Below, in pieces: positions 19,379-28,524 of a stretch of 64,000 bases of DNA. The notes beneath the pieces are model-generated. The model was not told the DNA's origin and did not search any database. It worked only from the letters and a program-made list of their open reading frames with translations. The stretch's first letter is position 1, and the number at the start of each line of letters is the position of its first letter. The DNA is from Phycisphaerae bacterium (GTDB lineage: Bacteria; Planctomycetota; Phycisphaerae; Sedimentisphaerales; Anaerobacaceae), in the NCBI GenBank assembly GCA_021736645.1, contig JAIPFM010000108.1, positions 1-64,000 on the forward strand, written 5' to 3'. The translations under genes were made by a program, and so were the position numbers.

Positions 19379-21178
19379 TTACTTCGTTAACGTTTCTGGC
19401 AGACTCAGGGCGCCTGTCACAGGCGCCTTCTCCAGCAACTCATCATAGTGATTGATCACCTTTTGCGGCACTGACTCACCCTTATAAATGTGCGGGGCCA
19501 AGAGCACCACAAGCTCTGAATTTGACACAATATCATGCCGGGTCCGGAACAGATTGCCCAGCACCGGCAGATCGCCCAGCAACGGTATCTTGGTCACCTG
19601 AACGGTTTTCTCCCGGCGGCGCAAGCCCCCCATGATCACGACCTGACCATCCTGCAGCAGCAGTGACGTATCTTCTCGACGGCTGTCGATCACCGGAACA
19701 CCGGCCAGACTTTCACCGGTCCTCACGCTCTGTTCAATGTCGACACTCAAAAATATTTCACCATCGTCCGCCAGCACCGCCGTGACTTGAAGCGTCACCC
19801 CCACCTCCTTGAAGCTTGTGGATGTCATGGAGCCGCCCTGGGATGTGGTATTCAATTCTTCATAGGGAATCTGTTCCGCCGCCAGGATCGTGGCGGTTTT
19901 ACCGCTGAGCACCAGCGCCCGTGGACTGGCAATGACCTGCACGTCCCGACGGGTCTGAATGGCACTCACCAGGGCGTTGACCGATCCATTGACCACACTG
20001 AGTGCCCCACCCAGGTAGGTGGGATCAAATCCTGCACCCACCCCCACACGTTTGTTCGTATCAAATGGGATGGTCGTCTCAGTGCCATCGGCATTGTAAG
20101 CCCCACCGGTTCGAATGCGATAATCCGTGGACACACCATTCCAGTTGATTCCGATTTCCCTGTCATCGCCCAGACGGACATCCAACAGCACCACCTCCAC
20201 CATGATTTGCGGAGGCGTTTTATCCGCCTTTTGGATTTCACTCACAATCTTGGCCACATTCTCCCGGGTATCGCAGAGGATCACCGTATTGGTGATGTCA
20301 TTGGCAGCGACGCTCCCATATTGGCTCAGCATTTTCGACAACACCTGGACCATGTTGTTGGCCTGCAGAAATCTCAGGTTTACCGTGGCAACGACGAGTC
20401 CCGGGGTCTTTGTGTCCAGCGCAGCGGCCTCTTTGGCAATCTCTTTCAGATTTCTTGGCACGTCGCAGACCACAATCGAATTGGATCTTTCCACCACGGA
20501 GATCGTTCCATACGTGGACAACATCGCGGTCAGGGCCGCCTTGGCACTGACCACATCAATATGTTCAAAGGTGATGGGCAGGGCCTGAATACCGGCCGTC
20601 GGCTGATCCAGTTTACCGATCTCCTTGAGCATGGCCTCCACATTGATCTTGGTATCACACAGGATCATGCCATTGGTCTTTTGCACGGTGACAATACGCC
20701 CCTGGGCAGATGACATGCTCGACACAGCCCCTTCCACCGCATTGGCGTCCATGTACGTCAGGGCAACATATTGGAGCGTCAGGGACTCAATGGGACGATC
20801 CGCCTTTTTGATCTCGGCCACAATTTTCGTGATGTTTTCCGGGGTATCAAACACGATCAGCGAGTTGCCGCTTTCCCTGGGCACAATCTTTCCGATCTCG
20901 GAACAGAGACACGAAAAGGCCTGACTGACCGTGACCGCATCCACATATTCCAGCTTGATGGTTTCCACGGACAGTTCGGGCGTGCTGAATTCAGCCGCGT
21001 CCAATCCCTCGCCCCCTCGGGTGGCTGCATACTGTTGTTTTTTCAGCACCGAGGCAAACGGATTATCCTCCGACTGGCCGTTGGCAGGTGATTGAGCCAG
21101 AACCGATCCCACACAGCACGCCCCCAGGGTCATGAAGGTGGCCATCCAAATCCATATTTTTGCATGCGTATTCATCAT
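19379..21178 (-). CDS. gspD: Outer-membrane secretin, GspD/PilQ-like, with four N-modules
   Basis: Forms the outer-membrane channel of a type II secretion or type IV pilus system. The start is the ATG at 21178, which overlaps the PilO-like stop codon as ATGATGA and has AGAGG upstream. A signal peptide (residues 1-28, ending VGSVLAQ) is followed by four repeated secretin-N modules of about 65 residues, each with an N-(S/M/T)-(I/L/V)-(I/V)-(L/V)-(F/C)-D strand (GNSLIVFDT, NGMILCDT, NSIVVCDV, NTVILCDT). The secretin domain begins near MVEVVLLDVRLGDDREIGI and ends with DGQVVIMGGLRR and LGDLPVLGNLFR. Length is about 600 residues, normal for the family. Confidence 0.93.
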   Translation of the reverse strand: MMNTHAKIWIWMATFMTLGACCVGSVLAQSPANGQSEDNPFASVLKKQQYAATRGGEGLDAAEFSTPELSVETIKLEYVDAVTVSQAFSCLCSEIGKIVPRESGNSLIVFDTPENITKIVAEIKKADRPIESLTLQYVALTYMDANAVEGAVSSMSSAQGRIVTVQKTNGMILCDTKINVEAMLKEIGKLDQPTAGIQALPITFEHIDVVSAKAALTAMLSTYGTISVVERSNSIVVCDVPRNLKEIAKEAAALDTKTPGLVVATVNLRFLQANNMVQVLSKMLSQYGSVAANDITNTVILCDTRENVAKIVSEIQKADKTPPQIMVEVVLLDVRLGDDREIGINWNGVSTDYRIRTGGAYNADGTETTIPFDTNKRVGVGAGFDPTYLGGALSVVNGSVNALVSAIQTRRDVQVIASPRALVLSGKTATILAAEQIPYEELNTTSQGGSMTSTSFKEVGVTLQVTAVLADDGEIFLSVDIEQSVRTGESLAGVPVIDSRREDTSLLLQDGQVVIMGGLRRREKTVQVTKIPLLGDLPVLGNLFRTRHDIVSNSELVVLLAPHIYKGESVPQKVINHYDELLEKAPVTGALSLPETLTK

Positions 21179-21810
21179 AAGACAACCTCTTTTTTCTTCT
21201 CCTGCAGGACTAAGAGCTTGATCGTAATATCGCATTTCAACACCCTCTCCTGATTATTCATCATCTCAATATCCACCGATGTCAACCAGACTTGGTGGTC
21301 CTGATGTTGAAGCGCATCCATGAATAATGCCAGTTGATTGTATTCACCCAACACCGACAGGGTCGTTTCAACGGATTGTACATAGGTGGGATCCGATATT
21401 TCTCCAATCACGATCTGGCTTTTGTCCGAAGACGAATCCATCTTGGCAATCGAGCAGGTAAATTCCTCTGCCAATGTCTCAAGACTGGCCAGAAACACCT
21501 TCTTTTGTTCCGCACTGAAGACCGTAAAACCGATGACATCGAACTGTTGCCTCACATCTTCCAAGACCTTTTTTCGACCCACCAGCGTATTGCTGATATC
21601 GACCTGCTTCTCGATCATCTTGTCAATCGCCGGTTCGTAGTTTTGAACGGCCTGTAAATACTGAAGGTGCGGTGACACAATGGCCCCATACAAGGCCACA
21701 ATACAGACGACCAGACAGGCGGCATAGACCGCAAGTCTTGAAGATTTATCCAGTTGTGTCATCCTGTCAATCAGCACGTTCAAATCCCTACCGTGGTCTT
21801 TAGCTGGCAT
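21175..21810 (-). CDS. PilO/GspM-like inner-membrane assembly protein
   Basis: A 211-residue bitopic protein. One helix spans about 26-46 (LAVYAACLVVCIVALYGAIV). It is followed by a coiled-coil-like stretch (about 60-100) and a ferredoxin-like beta-alpha-beta C-terminal domain, the layout of PilO and GspM. PilO-type proteins pair with PilN and link the inner-membrane platform to the secretin. The gene overlaps the PilM-PilN fusion by 31 bp and the secretin by 4 bp, so all three are tightly coupled. Assignment rests on topology and position, since this family is poorly conserved. Confidence 0.75.
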   Translation of the reverse strand: MPAKDHGRDLNVLIDRMTQLDKSSRLAVYAACLVVCIVALYGAIVSPHLQYLQAVQNYEPAIDKMIEKQVDISNTLVGRKKVLEDVRQQFDVIGFTVFSAEQKKVFLASLETLAEEFTCSIAKMDSSSDKSQIVIGEISDPTYVQSVETTLSVLGEYNQLALFMDALQHQDHQVWLTSVDIEMMNNQERVLKCDITIKLLVLQEKKKEVVL

Positions 21811-23303
21811 TTAATTTCATACACATGGTGGCTATTGTACCCGCCTTTATGGTCCGTTTTGGCGAGATTGGCCGAGGCAATATTGACGGTCTGGCTCAGG
21901 CGAGTCACATAAGAAGTGACATCACTATAGGTCAGGGCCTTGCCTTGAATATAGACTTCATACTTATTCCGAGTATCCACGCTCGTCAAACAGACTCCCT
22001 TGGGCCTGCTGTTGTTGATATCGGAGAGTACACCGGGCCAGTTGACACTTTCCTGAGATGCCAGGATGCTTTTCAACTGCGTTGGGATCTTGCCCACCTG
22101 TTCAATCTGCGACTCCACTTCGCTCCGTGCCTTGACCACCTGGCCCACCGCACCCAGAGGTTTCTTGATCAGAATACGACTGTTGACTTTCTTTATGCTC
22201 GTCGCAATGCCAATGGTCGCGAGTGCCGAAAATAACATCATTACCGAGGCCGCAATCGCAGTCAGCAGCATCCCCTGCTTGACTTCTTTCTCTTCTCGAA
22301 TCTGCATGGGCAGCAGATTGACCTTCGGCACCGCCGAATGGCTGGACAGGGCCTGCATGGCATAGCCAATGGCCCCGATGGAGACCTGGCTCCTGGGTAT
22401 CTTTTGGGATATCTCCACCGGACAGTGAAGTTCCAGATTCTCGGACGTGATCACGTCGACGGATGTCTCGCCCATGGCCTCACATAATTGCATGCTGGCC
22501 GACTCCGGGAAAGAGGAGGCATCATCCGTCACCACATTGATTTTCCAGACATCACTGCGGTCCCCCACCTCCAACTCATAGTACTGCATAATCGTCTTGA
22601 TCTTATTGGCCAGGAAGACGCCCCGCTGTTTGGCATCGTCCTTCACGGCCTCGAGACTGTGGGATCTAATAAAATGAAGTGCCCGATCCTGCCACACCGC
22701 CAAGCAGACCTGATCATTTTGAATCATGGCCAACACCACATTACACGCGGATTGATGGGCCAGTGTCCTGTCATACAGGGCCCTGATATAGGCCACCAGA
22801 CTGGGCTCAACGGCCTGCACATCAAACCCCGCAGACTGGCACGCATTCACCGCAGATGCCACAGATTTATGATCGCCCACGGCCACAAACACACGCCTCG
22901 ACTCCTCCGTGGAATCAAGGCTCCGATAGTCGCTGACCGTTTTTGCCCCAGCCAAATTCACATAGTGCTTGATTTCTTTCTGCACATACTGTCCCAGATT
23001 CATGGACACCTCATTGGGCACATCCATGATCTGCACCAGAGACCGAGGGGAATAAAGAGAAAGGGTGGCCGTCCTGGCTGAACCGCATGTACGCTTGAGA
23101 TCATAGAAGATCTTTCTCAGACGTTTCGGGTCGCTGGTCAGGCCGTTCTTGATAAGGCTCTCCGGTATCGGTTGGCGAACTGCGCGTACCAGGTGTATCC
23201 CGTGCTTGTCCTGCCTGAGGCAGGCCAGGGCAACGGAGGAAGACGATAGCTCAAGGCCCACGGCCATTCTTGGTTTGAGCTTGATGTCAATTTTCTTTTT
23301 CAT
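21780..23303 (-). CDS. PilM-PilN fusion (GspL-like) of the pilus/secretion platform
   Basis: A 507-residue protein. Residues about 10-330 have the actin-like PilM fold (MAVGLELSSSSVALACL as phosphate-1 strand; VFVAVGDHKSV; GAIGYAMQAL near the end). Residue about 350 starts a membrane helix (LLTAIAASVMMLFSALATIG) and a periplasmic PilN-like domain (VNWPGVLSDINNSRPKGVCL). PilM and PilN are separate in type IVa pili and fused in GspL of type II secretion, so this is GspL-like in layout. It couples the cytoplasmic ATPase to the periplasmic PilO/secretin parts. It overlaps the PilO-like gene. Confidence 0.82.
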   Translation of the reverse strand: MKKKIDIKLKPRMAVGLELSSSSVALACLRQDKHGIHLVRAVRQPIPESLIKNGLTSDPKRLRKIFYDLKRTCGSARTATLSLYSPRSLVQIMDVPNEVSMNLGQYVQKEIKHYVNLAGAKTVSDYRSLDSTEESRRVFVAVGDHKSVASAVNACQSAGFDVQAVEPSLVAYIRALYDRTLAHQSACNVVLAMIQNDQVCLAVWQDRALHFIRSHSLEAVKDDAKQRGVFLANKIKTIMQYYELEVGDRSDVWKINVVTDDASSFPESASMQLCEAMGETSVDVITSENLELHCPVEISQKIPRSQVSIGAIGYAMQALSSHSAVPKVNLLPMQIREEKEVKQGMLLTAIAASVMMLFSALATIGIATSIKKVNSRILIKKPLGAVGQVVKARSEVESQIEQVGKIPTQLKSILASQESVNWPGVLSDINNSRPKGVCLTSVDTRNKYEVYIQGKALTYSDVTSYVTRLSQTVNIASANLAKTDHKGGYNSHHVYEIKCQLKTTVGI

Positions 23304-23337
23304 TGAATCTCAGTTCCGGTCATTCGCAGTGTGGCAA

Positions 23338-23772
23338 TTAGTCTTCATTGATCCTCAACGCGCCCAGGCGAATCTCGTGGGGCGGCGATAAAAAGAACGC
23401 CGTATATTCAGCCGACACCACACAGGTAAATCCCTGCGATGAGGTCCCTGCGGCCTCAATGTCACCCTGTTTAATGGTGACCGAATAGGTCCCGCCATTA
23501 AATGTCTTGTCTGAAAACCCGTCATCCCATTCCGAATCCAACCGCAATTGTGCCACGGCATCGTTGAGACCGGCCAGGGCCGTCATTCGGGCTTCCGCAG
23601 CATACACCTGATTCTGCATGATCTGGATATCCAGTGTAGACACTTCAAGTATGCCCATCACCACCGCAGACAACAATGCCACGATAAAGATCGCAATGAG
23701 CAGTACCGTGCCTGCCTGCCGGTGTCGCTTTCGCCAGTGATCTGTCAAAACACGCATAAATCCATCTTTCAC
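23338..23772 (-). CDS. Minor pseudopilin, PilX/GspK-like
   Basis: A 144-residue protein with N-terminal RQAGTVLLIAIFIVALLSAV, a prepilin-type helix that carries Ala-Gly before the predicted cleavage point and lacks the Glu5 of major pilins, as in GspK/PilX. The rest (NGGTYSVTIKQGDIEAAG) is beta-rich. GspK-type proteins cap the pseudopilus tip. The start is GTG at 23772 or ATG at 23757; neither has a strong ribosome site. It lies 34 bp upstream of the PilM-PilN fusion. Confidence 0.7.
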   Translation of the reverse strand: MKDGFMRVLTDHWRKRHRQAGTVLLIAIFIVALLSAVVMGILEVSTLDIQIMQNQVYAAEARMTALAGLNDAVAQLRLDSEWDDGFSDKTFNGGTYSVTIKQGDIEAAGTSSQGFTCVVSAEYTAFFLSPPHEIRLGALRINED

Positions 23773-23920
23773 AAACTGACAGCGTCAAACGCCTCTTTCC
23801 AAAACAAACCTTGGGCGCTATATCGACATTCTTTGAGAGGAAATGAATCTGGAAATGAATAAAAACAGTTCACACACGTATGAGAAGGTCCGTTAACAAC
23901 GCAGTCAGGACCGGACACTG

Positions 23921-24019
23921 CCCCCTGATCCCTGACCCCTGATAAAGATCCCTGACCCCTGATCCCTGACCCCTGATAAAGACCCCTGACCCCTGATCCC
24001 TGATAAAGATCCCTGATCA
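23921..24019 (-). repeat. Heptad repeat tract TCAGGGR directly after a stop codon
   Basis: Read on the - strand, TGA of the prepilin gene is followed at once by about eleven TCAGGGA/TCAGGGG heptads. The hexamer TCTTTA is inserted three times, after one, three and four heptads. The tract fills the gap between two pilin genes of one operon. An 83-codon frame through it (RDLYQGSGVRG-type repeats) is an artefact of the tract. No spacer-repeat alternation exists, so it is not CRISPR. Confidence 0.9.
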
Positions 24020-24418
24020 AGATCTCTTGGCCACCAGGGTGGTCAGGGTCACCAGGACCTCATCCGAAGTCAGATTGTTGTCCCCGTCGCGGTCAAATCC
24101 TACAGACACAGACAGGGTCTTCAGGGAGGGATCCTCATCATCGGACACATTGCAGAGATAATCGGTGGCCAGAGATAGCCCGCTTTCATCACGACTTGAA
24201 TTGAAATCATAAACCGTACAGGCCTGAATCTCACTGAGTTTGCCTTGAGCCAGGGCCAGGCTCCTGGTCTTTCTTTCCACGGCCCGACCGGTCACCTGAG
24301 CCGAGGTCATGGCTCTCAATATGGGCACGATTGCCACAAGCAGCAATGACGAGGCCACCACAACCTCCACAATCGTGATGCCGGCTTGTCGTCTGGTCTT
24401 GGCCTGTATCAGGTTCAT
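24017..24418 (-). CDS. Prepilin-like protein, PilV/GspI type
   Basis: A 133-residue minor pseudopilin. The N-terminus RRQAGITIVEVVVASSLLLV carries the cleavage Gly, a Glu at mature position 5 and the hydrophobic helix. The soluble part includes ALAQGKLSEIQA, typical of GspI/PilV. FDRDGDNNLTSDE looks like a Ca-binding DxDxDxN loop. Its ATG is 3 bp downstream of the GspH-like stop, so the two are coupled. The stop codon is followed at once by the TCAGGGR repeat tract. Confidence 0.83.
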   Translation of the reverse strand: MNLIQAKTRRQAGITIVEVVVASSLLLVAIVPILRAMTSAQVTGRAVERKTRSLALAQGKLSEIQACTVYDFNSSRDESGLSLATDYLCNVSDDEDPSLKTLSVSVGFDRDGDNNLTSDEVLVTLTTLVAKRS

Positions 24419-24421
24419 ACA

Positions 24422-24877
24422 TCAATCTTTCGTTAGAATCACGGTGCCTGTGGCAGCCACAAACGAAATCGTATAGGACTTGGTGCCATACGAGACTGTA
24501 ATTTCAGTGCCCTGCCCCTTGGTCAGATTTCCCATAGGCCCAAAACTATACTTCAGGCCGCCAGCAGTCACCGTGGCATGCTCATTAAATGTGTGGGTGT
24601 CCACAATCTCATGTGAGTCCAGATTGTCAATGCGATATCCCGCAGTGACCCCTGTATTCTCCATGACCATTTCATACCCTTTGCTATTGATGGCCGCATC
24701 ACGGAGGGCCATCGACTGGATGCGCCTCAAGTCAGTCACAAGCCTTCGAGCCTCGACTTCAGACTCCTTTTGAAAGATGGCGTCAAATGGCAGCCTTGGA
24801 ACGGTCACGGCAGTGATGACGCCCAGAATCAGGACCACCACCACAATCTCTACAAAGGTAAAGCCCTTTTTTCTCAT
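24422..24877 (-). CDS. Prepilin-like protein, GspH/FimT type
   Basis: A 151-residue pseudopilin starting at ATG 24877 (MRKKGFTFVEIVVVVLILGV), giving a short basic leader, Gly-Phe cleavage site and Glu5. An upstream in-frame start at 24958 would add 27 residues before the leader and is unlikely. The mature protein has EARRLVTDLRRIQSMALRDA, the helix typical of GspH/FimT, then a beta-rich domain. It is encoded between the GspG-like and GspI-like genes, the common minor-pilin order. Confidence 0.85.
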   Translation of the reverse strand: MRKKGFTFVEIVVVVLILGVITAVTVPRLPFDAIFQKESEVEARRLVTDLRRIQSMALRDAAINSKGYEMVMENTGVTAGYRIDNLDSHEIVDTHTFNEHATVTAGGLKYSFGPMGNLTKGQGTEITVSYGTKSYTISFVAATGTVILTKD

Positions 24878-24982
24878 GACACCACTCAATAAGCAAAGCG
24901 AGGATGACTCAACCGGGCCATCCTCGCAGTTTTCTCTTGCTTTAAACATACTGGCCATCCTCCGACCAGAGACCCTATCGTC

Positions 24983-25303
24983 TTAGTGCGAATGTGCAAC
25001 CACACGGTGACTATCTGCATCCCAGGCATAGGCTGTGCCAAGAGGACACGTAGGGGCTCCGTCAGGGAAGTAATCTTCACTGCCTGTCAGGTCAGCCAGG
25101 GCATCGGGCCATGAACCGACTGTGGCATAATACAATTCCAACTGGGAATTGATCAGGTCGATATTGGCGCTGCAGGCATTTGCCTTTGCGGTTTGTGTAC
25201 TTGTACTGATTCTGGGAATGGCCACAAAGGCCAATGCGCCAAGAATCAGAACCACCACCATCAATTCGACCAAAGTAAAACCTAACTGTCTCTTGCACCT
25301 CAT
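24983..25303 (-). CDS. Major pseudopilin-like protein, GspG type
   Basis: A 106-residue prepilin starting at ATG 25303 (MRCKRQLGFTLVELMVVVLI) with AAAGGAG seven bases upstream. It has a Gly-Phe cleavage site and Glu5. The soluble domain is short and ends DYFPDGAPTCPLGTAY...RVVAHSH. This ending is shared with a second pilin at 33630 (DYFPDGPPQCPFGTGY...RIIAHNH). Likely the main subunit of the filament built by the neighbouring ATPase and platform protein. Confidence 0.9.
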   Translation of the reverse strand: MRCKRQLGFTLVELMVVVLILGALAFVAIPRISTSTQTAKANACSANIDLINSQLELYYATVGSWPDALADLTGSEDYFPDGAPTCPLGTAYAWDADSHRVVAHSH

Positions 25304-25409
25304 TGTGTACTCCTTTCGCTCAGTATTTGTTAATATCGCCAAAACGATTTATAATGTTAGTGCCTGTATCGACATGGCACTTAAGACACTTAATCAGTTT
25401 ATTTAAAAC

Positions 25410-26606
25410 CTACTTCAGATGATTCATATAGTCGATCATGGGCAGATACACGGCCAATAATATGGTACCGATCAAAGACCCCATGGTGACTGTCAGGATG
25501 GGTTCCAGTTTGACCAGCAGGCTGCTGATAATGCGGTCTATATCCTTGTCCACGAACTCGGACCCCTTGATCAGCATCTCAGGCAATCGCCCTGCCTGCT
25601 CCCCGGAATCCGCCATGTGAATGATGATCGAAGGAAATATGTCATGCGATCCGAATGCCTTGGCCACGGCCGTACCGGCCTGGATCTCATCCTTTAATGT
25701 CTCTGTGATTTGAGACATGTGCGCATTGGCCGCCACCTGCGTGGCCACATCCAAGGCCTCCACCAGGGGGACGCCCACGGAAACCAGTGTGGCAAAGGTT
25801 CGATTAAAACGGGAAACCACCACCAGCCTATTCAGTTTGCCAAAATAGGGCAGTCGAAGTTTCAGGGTATCGACCCGTAGTCTATTGTTCGGAGCTTTCA
25901 CCCAGTGCCTGATCCCAAAGACAAGGATCAGTATCCCGGCTATGATCAGATACCACCAATTGTGAAACAGGGAGCTCACCATCACCAGAAACTGAGTCGG
26001 CCCGGGCAGCGGCACATTCATACGCGTGTAGATCTTGGAAAACATGGGAACCACAAACATGATCAGGGCCGAAACCACCACCCCGCAGACACAGACCACG
26101 ACCGTGGGATAGGTAAAGGCATGTTTCACCTTTTGATGGATCTGCATCTTGTTTTCAAGATACTGGGCCGTCATGTTCAGTACATTGCTGAGTTCACCGC
26201 TCGATTCTCCGGCCTCGATCATGCCCAGAAAATACGAGGAAAAGATCTGTTCGTACGGCTCAAAGCCCTTCCTGAGCGTGGCACCGGACGTCACTCTTTC
26301 TCGGACATCGGCAATGATATCCTTCAGTTGAAGATTTTCGGCCTGTTCTTGAAGGACCTCAAGGCAGTGCATCACGCCCAGCCCGGCAGAATACATCCCT
26401 GCGAACTTGAATGTGAATTCTACCACCTCGGCCTGAGTCACGCGCTTAGACGTACCCTGACGCTTCTTCTTCTTGTGCGCCTGAACCAGTGAATAGCCCA
26501 TCTTCTGGAGCTCATCCCGCACATCACTCACAGTGAGTGCATTGTCGATGGTCCCACTGAACTTTTGACCCTGATGATCTTTGGCTGTATAGGTATAGGT
26601 TGGCAT
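25410..26606 (-). CDS. gspF: Inner-membrane platform protein, GspF/PilC-like
   Basis: A 398-residue polytopic protein with two homologous GspF domains. The N-terminus MPTYTYTAKDHQGQKFSGTI is typical. FAGMYSAGLGVMHCLEVL and MIEAGESSGELSNVLNMTAQ mark repeat 1, while FATLVSVGVPLVEALDVATQ and MADSGEQAGRLPEML mark repeat 2. Three membrane helices are visible near 170, 220 and 375. It transmits motion from the ATPase to pilin assembly. It lies 22 bp downstream of gspE. Confidence 0.95.
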   Translation of the reverse strand: MPTYTYTAKDHQGQKFSGTIDNALTVSDVRDELQKMGYSLVQAHKKKKRQGTSKRVTQAEVVEFTFKFAGMYSAGLGVMHCLEVLQEQAENLQLKDIIADVRERVTSGATLRKGFEPYEQIFSSYFLGMIEAGESSGELSNVLNMTAQYLENKMQIHQKVKHAFTYPTVVVCVCGVVVSALIMFVVPMFSKIYTRMNVPLPGPTQFLVMVSSLFHNWWYLIIAGILILVFGIRHWVKAPNNRLRVDTLKLRLPYFGKLNRLVVVSRFNRTFATLVSVGVPLVEALDVATQVAANAHMSQITETLKDEIQAGTAVAKAFGSHDIFPSIIIHMADSGEQAGRLPEMLIKGSEFVDKDIDRIISSLLVKLEPILTVTMGSLIGTILLAVYLPMIDYMNHLK

Positions 26607-26628
26607 AATGATTCACGGTTTCAAAATG

Positions 26629-28323
26629 TTAATGATTCATATCGACGATTCGGCTGACTTCTTCCAGGGTCGTGCTTCTGTTCAACACATCGGTAATCGC
26701 ACTTTGCCCCAGGGTCATCATACCGTCTGACATGGCCTGGCGTTTAATCGCATCATCGCTGCCTCCGTCCACAATCAGATCCTTGATCTTCGGGGACACA
26801 GGCAGAATTTCGTAGATGCTCTTACGTCCCTTAAATCCCGTCTGGTAGCAATCGTTGCATCCGACACTCCGGGCCAATTCCGGCAGCGTGTCAGGCGTGC
26901 TCTGCCCCAAGAGGCGGCAGGCCTCTTCCTCACTGGCCGTATAGGATTCACAGCACTTCGGGCACACACATCGCACCAGTCGCTGGGCCACGGTGCCAAT
27001 CAAGGCGGATCCCACGAGAAACGGGGCCACGCCAATATTGACCAACCGGGAAAAGGCCCCTGCGGCATCATTGGTATGCAGCGTACTCAACACCAGATGG
27101 CCGGTTAATGCCGCACTCACCGCAATTTCGGCGGTTTCCAGATCACGGATCTCACCAATCAGAATCACATCCGGGTCCTGCCTGAGAATACTCTTCAAGG
27201 CGGACGCAAAGGTCAAACCGGCCACAGGCCGTGTCTGCACCTGGGTCACACCATTGAGCCGGTATTCCACGGGATCCTCCACAGTGATCACATTTCTCTT
27301 GGGCGTGCTCACGAGTTGAAGCAGGGAATAGAGCGTGGTGGTCTTACCGCTGCCTGTCGGGCCTGTCATCAGCAGCATACCATAGGGGTTGGACACCAGT
27401 TTCCGCAGTTTTTTATTGCTTTCCGTATCCAGTACGACGGAGTCAATGTCCCATTTCTGGGCATCTTTATCGAGGACACGAATCACGATTTTTTCTCCCC
27501 CCACAGAAGGGAGAGTCGACACGCGTAAATCGTACTCATGGCCCATGTGATTCACGGAAATATGACCGTCCTGAGGTACTCGCTTTTCGGCAATGTCCAT
27601 ACCGGCCTTGATCTTGATATGGGAAGTCACCTCATTCTGTACAGAGGCAGGGACGGTCAGGGTCTGCTGCAGCATACCATCCACGCGGTAGCGCACTCGC
27701 GTCCCTGCGGCCTGAGGCTCGATATGGACATCACTGGCCAGCGCATCAATGGCCCCGCGTACAATGGACGTCACCAGTTTGGTGATCGGATTGGACACCT
27801 CTCCGAACATCAGTGTCTGACCATCTGCCTTGGCGCCGGCTTCATTTTCTTTAAGCCGCATGGCCACAATAGCCTGTTTCGTCTCATTGGCCACATCGAA
27901 TTGGCATTGAATCGCCAGACGAATGGCATCGTATGTCGCAGCCACAGGCACAACTTGATAGCCGGTCTTGATCTCAATCAGGTCCCTGGCCATCAGGTCC
28001 ATGGGTGAGGACATGGCCACAAACAACTGGTCGTTTTCGACCTTGATTGGAATCAGGGTATGCCGGTCCGCCAGTTCAAAGGGAACCAGATGCGCCACCA
28101 CCTGTTCAATGGAATCCGGTTCCAGAGTAATGAAATCAATACCATGACTGACAGCCAACACCTTGAGAAACTGATCCTCAGTCAGGTACGATTGACCCTT
28201 GAGGATGGACAGCACGCTATGCCCTGTTTTCAAGTGCTCCTGGACCACCTCCTCCAGGGCCTGCTTGCTGAGCATGTCCTCCTGCTCCAAAAATGCAATA
28301 GTCGAGTCTTGTGTATCTATCAT
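26629..28323 (-). CDS. gspE: Assembly ATPase, GspE/PilB-like
   Basis: A 564-residue secretion/pilus ATPase if the ATG at 28323 is used; an ATG at 28374 would add 17 residues and neither start has a strong ribosome site. The N-terminal GspE_N domain (about 1-150) is followed by the ATPase: TGPTGSGKTTTLYSLL (Walker A), the Asp box VITVEDPVEYRL, ILRQDPDVILIGEIRDLETA (Walker B) and a His box STLHTNDAAGAFSRL. A tetracysteine zinc site (CVCPKC and CNDC) fits GspE/PilB extension ATPases. It opens the operon, 201 bp from the divergent LamG prepilin gene. Confidence 0.95.
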   Translation of the reverse strand: MIDTQDSTIAFLEQEDMLSKQALEEVVQEHLKTGHSVLSILKGQSYLTEDQFLKVLAVSHGIDFITLEPDSIEQVVAHLVPFELADRHTLIPIKVENDQLFVAMSSPMDLMARDLIEIKTGYQVVPVAATYDAIRLAIQCQFDVANETKQAIVAMRLKENEAGAKADGQTLMFGEVSNPITKLVTSIVRGAIDALASDVHIEPQAAGTRVRYRVDGMLQQTLTVPASVQNEVTSHIKIKAGMDIAEKRVPQDGHISVNHMGHEYDLRVSTLPSVGGEKIVIRVLDKDAQKWDIDSVVLDTESNKKLRKLVSNPYGMLLMTGPTGSGKTTTLYSLLQLVSTPKRNVITVEDPVEYRLNGVTQVQTRPVAGLTFASALKSILRQDPDVILIGEIRDLETAEIAVSAALTGHLVLSTLHTNDAAGAFSRLVNIGVAPFLVGSALIGTVAQRLVRCVCPKCCESYTASEEEACRLLGQSTPDTLPELARSVGCNDCYQTGFKGRKSIYEILPVSPKIKDLIVDGGSDDAIKRQAMSDGMMTLGQSAITDVLNRSTTLEEVSRIVDMNH

Positions 28324-28524
28324 GCGTAGGGCATCCTTATCATAAATCAGTAACAACACCCTATCGTCATACAAACATGCGGACTTTATGAAAAGATGGC
28401 TGTCCGGGGTCCACCCTGATACGGAGTTTAAAGCCGTGCCCCTAATGTCGCAGTGTTAAGTGACCGACACATCTGAGAAGAAATGCCAACATCGGGTTTC
28501 GTCCTTGGATCATGAAGAACGTCT

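Noticed and set aside
23921-24019. Possible CRISPR array
   Set aside because: Units are 7 bp without spacers of constant length, and no cas genes are present.
23769-24020. 83-codon frame with GSG repeats on the - strand
   Set aside because: It is simply the TCAGGGR heptad tract read as protein; no ribosome site, and it overlaps the pilin stop.
28375-28524. TGTCG...CGACA inverted repeat in the divergent pilus/LamG region as an operator
   Set aside because: Only 5-bp arms 14 bp apart; too weak to call without further copies.
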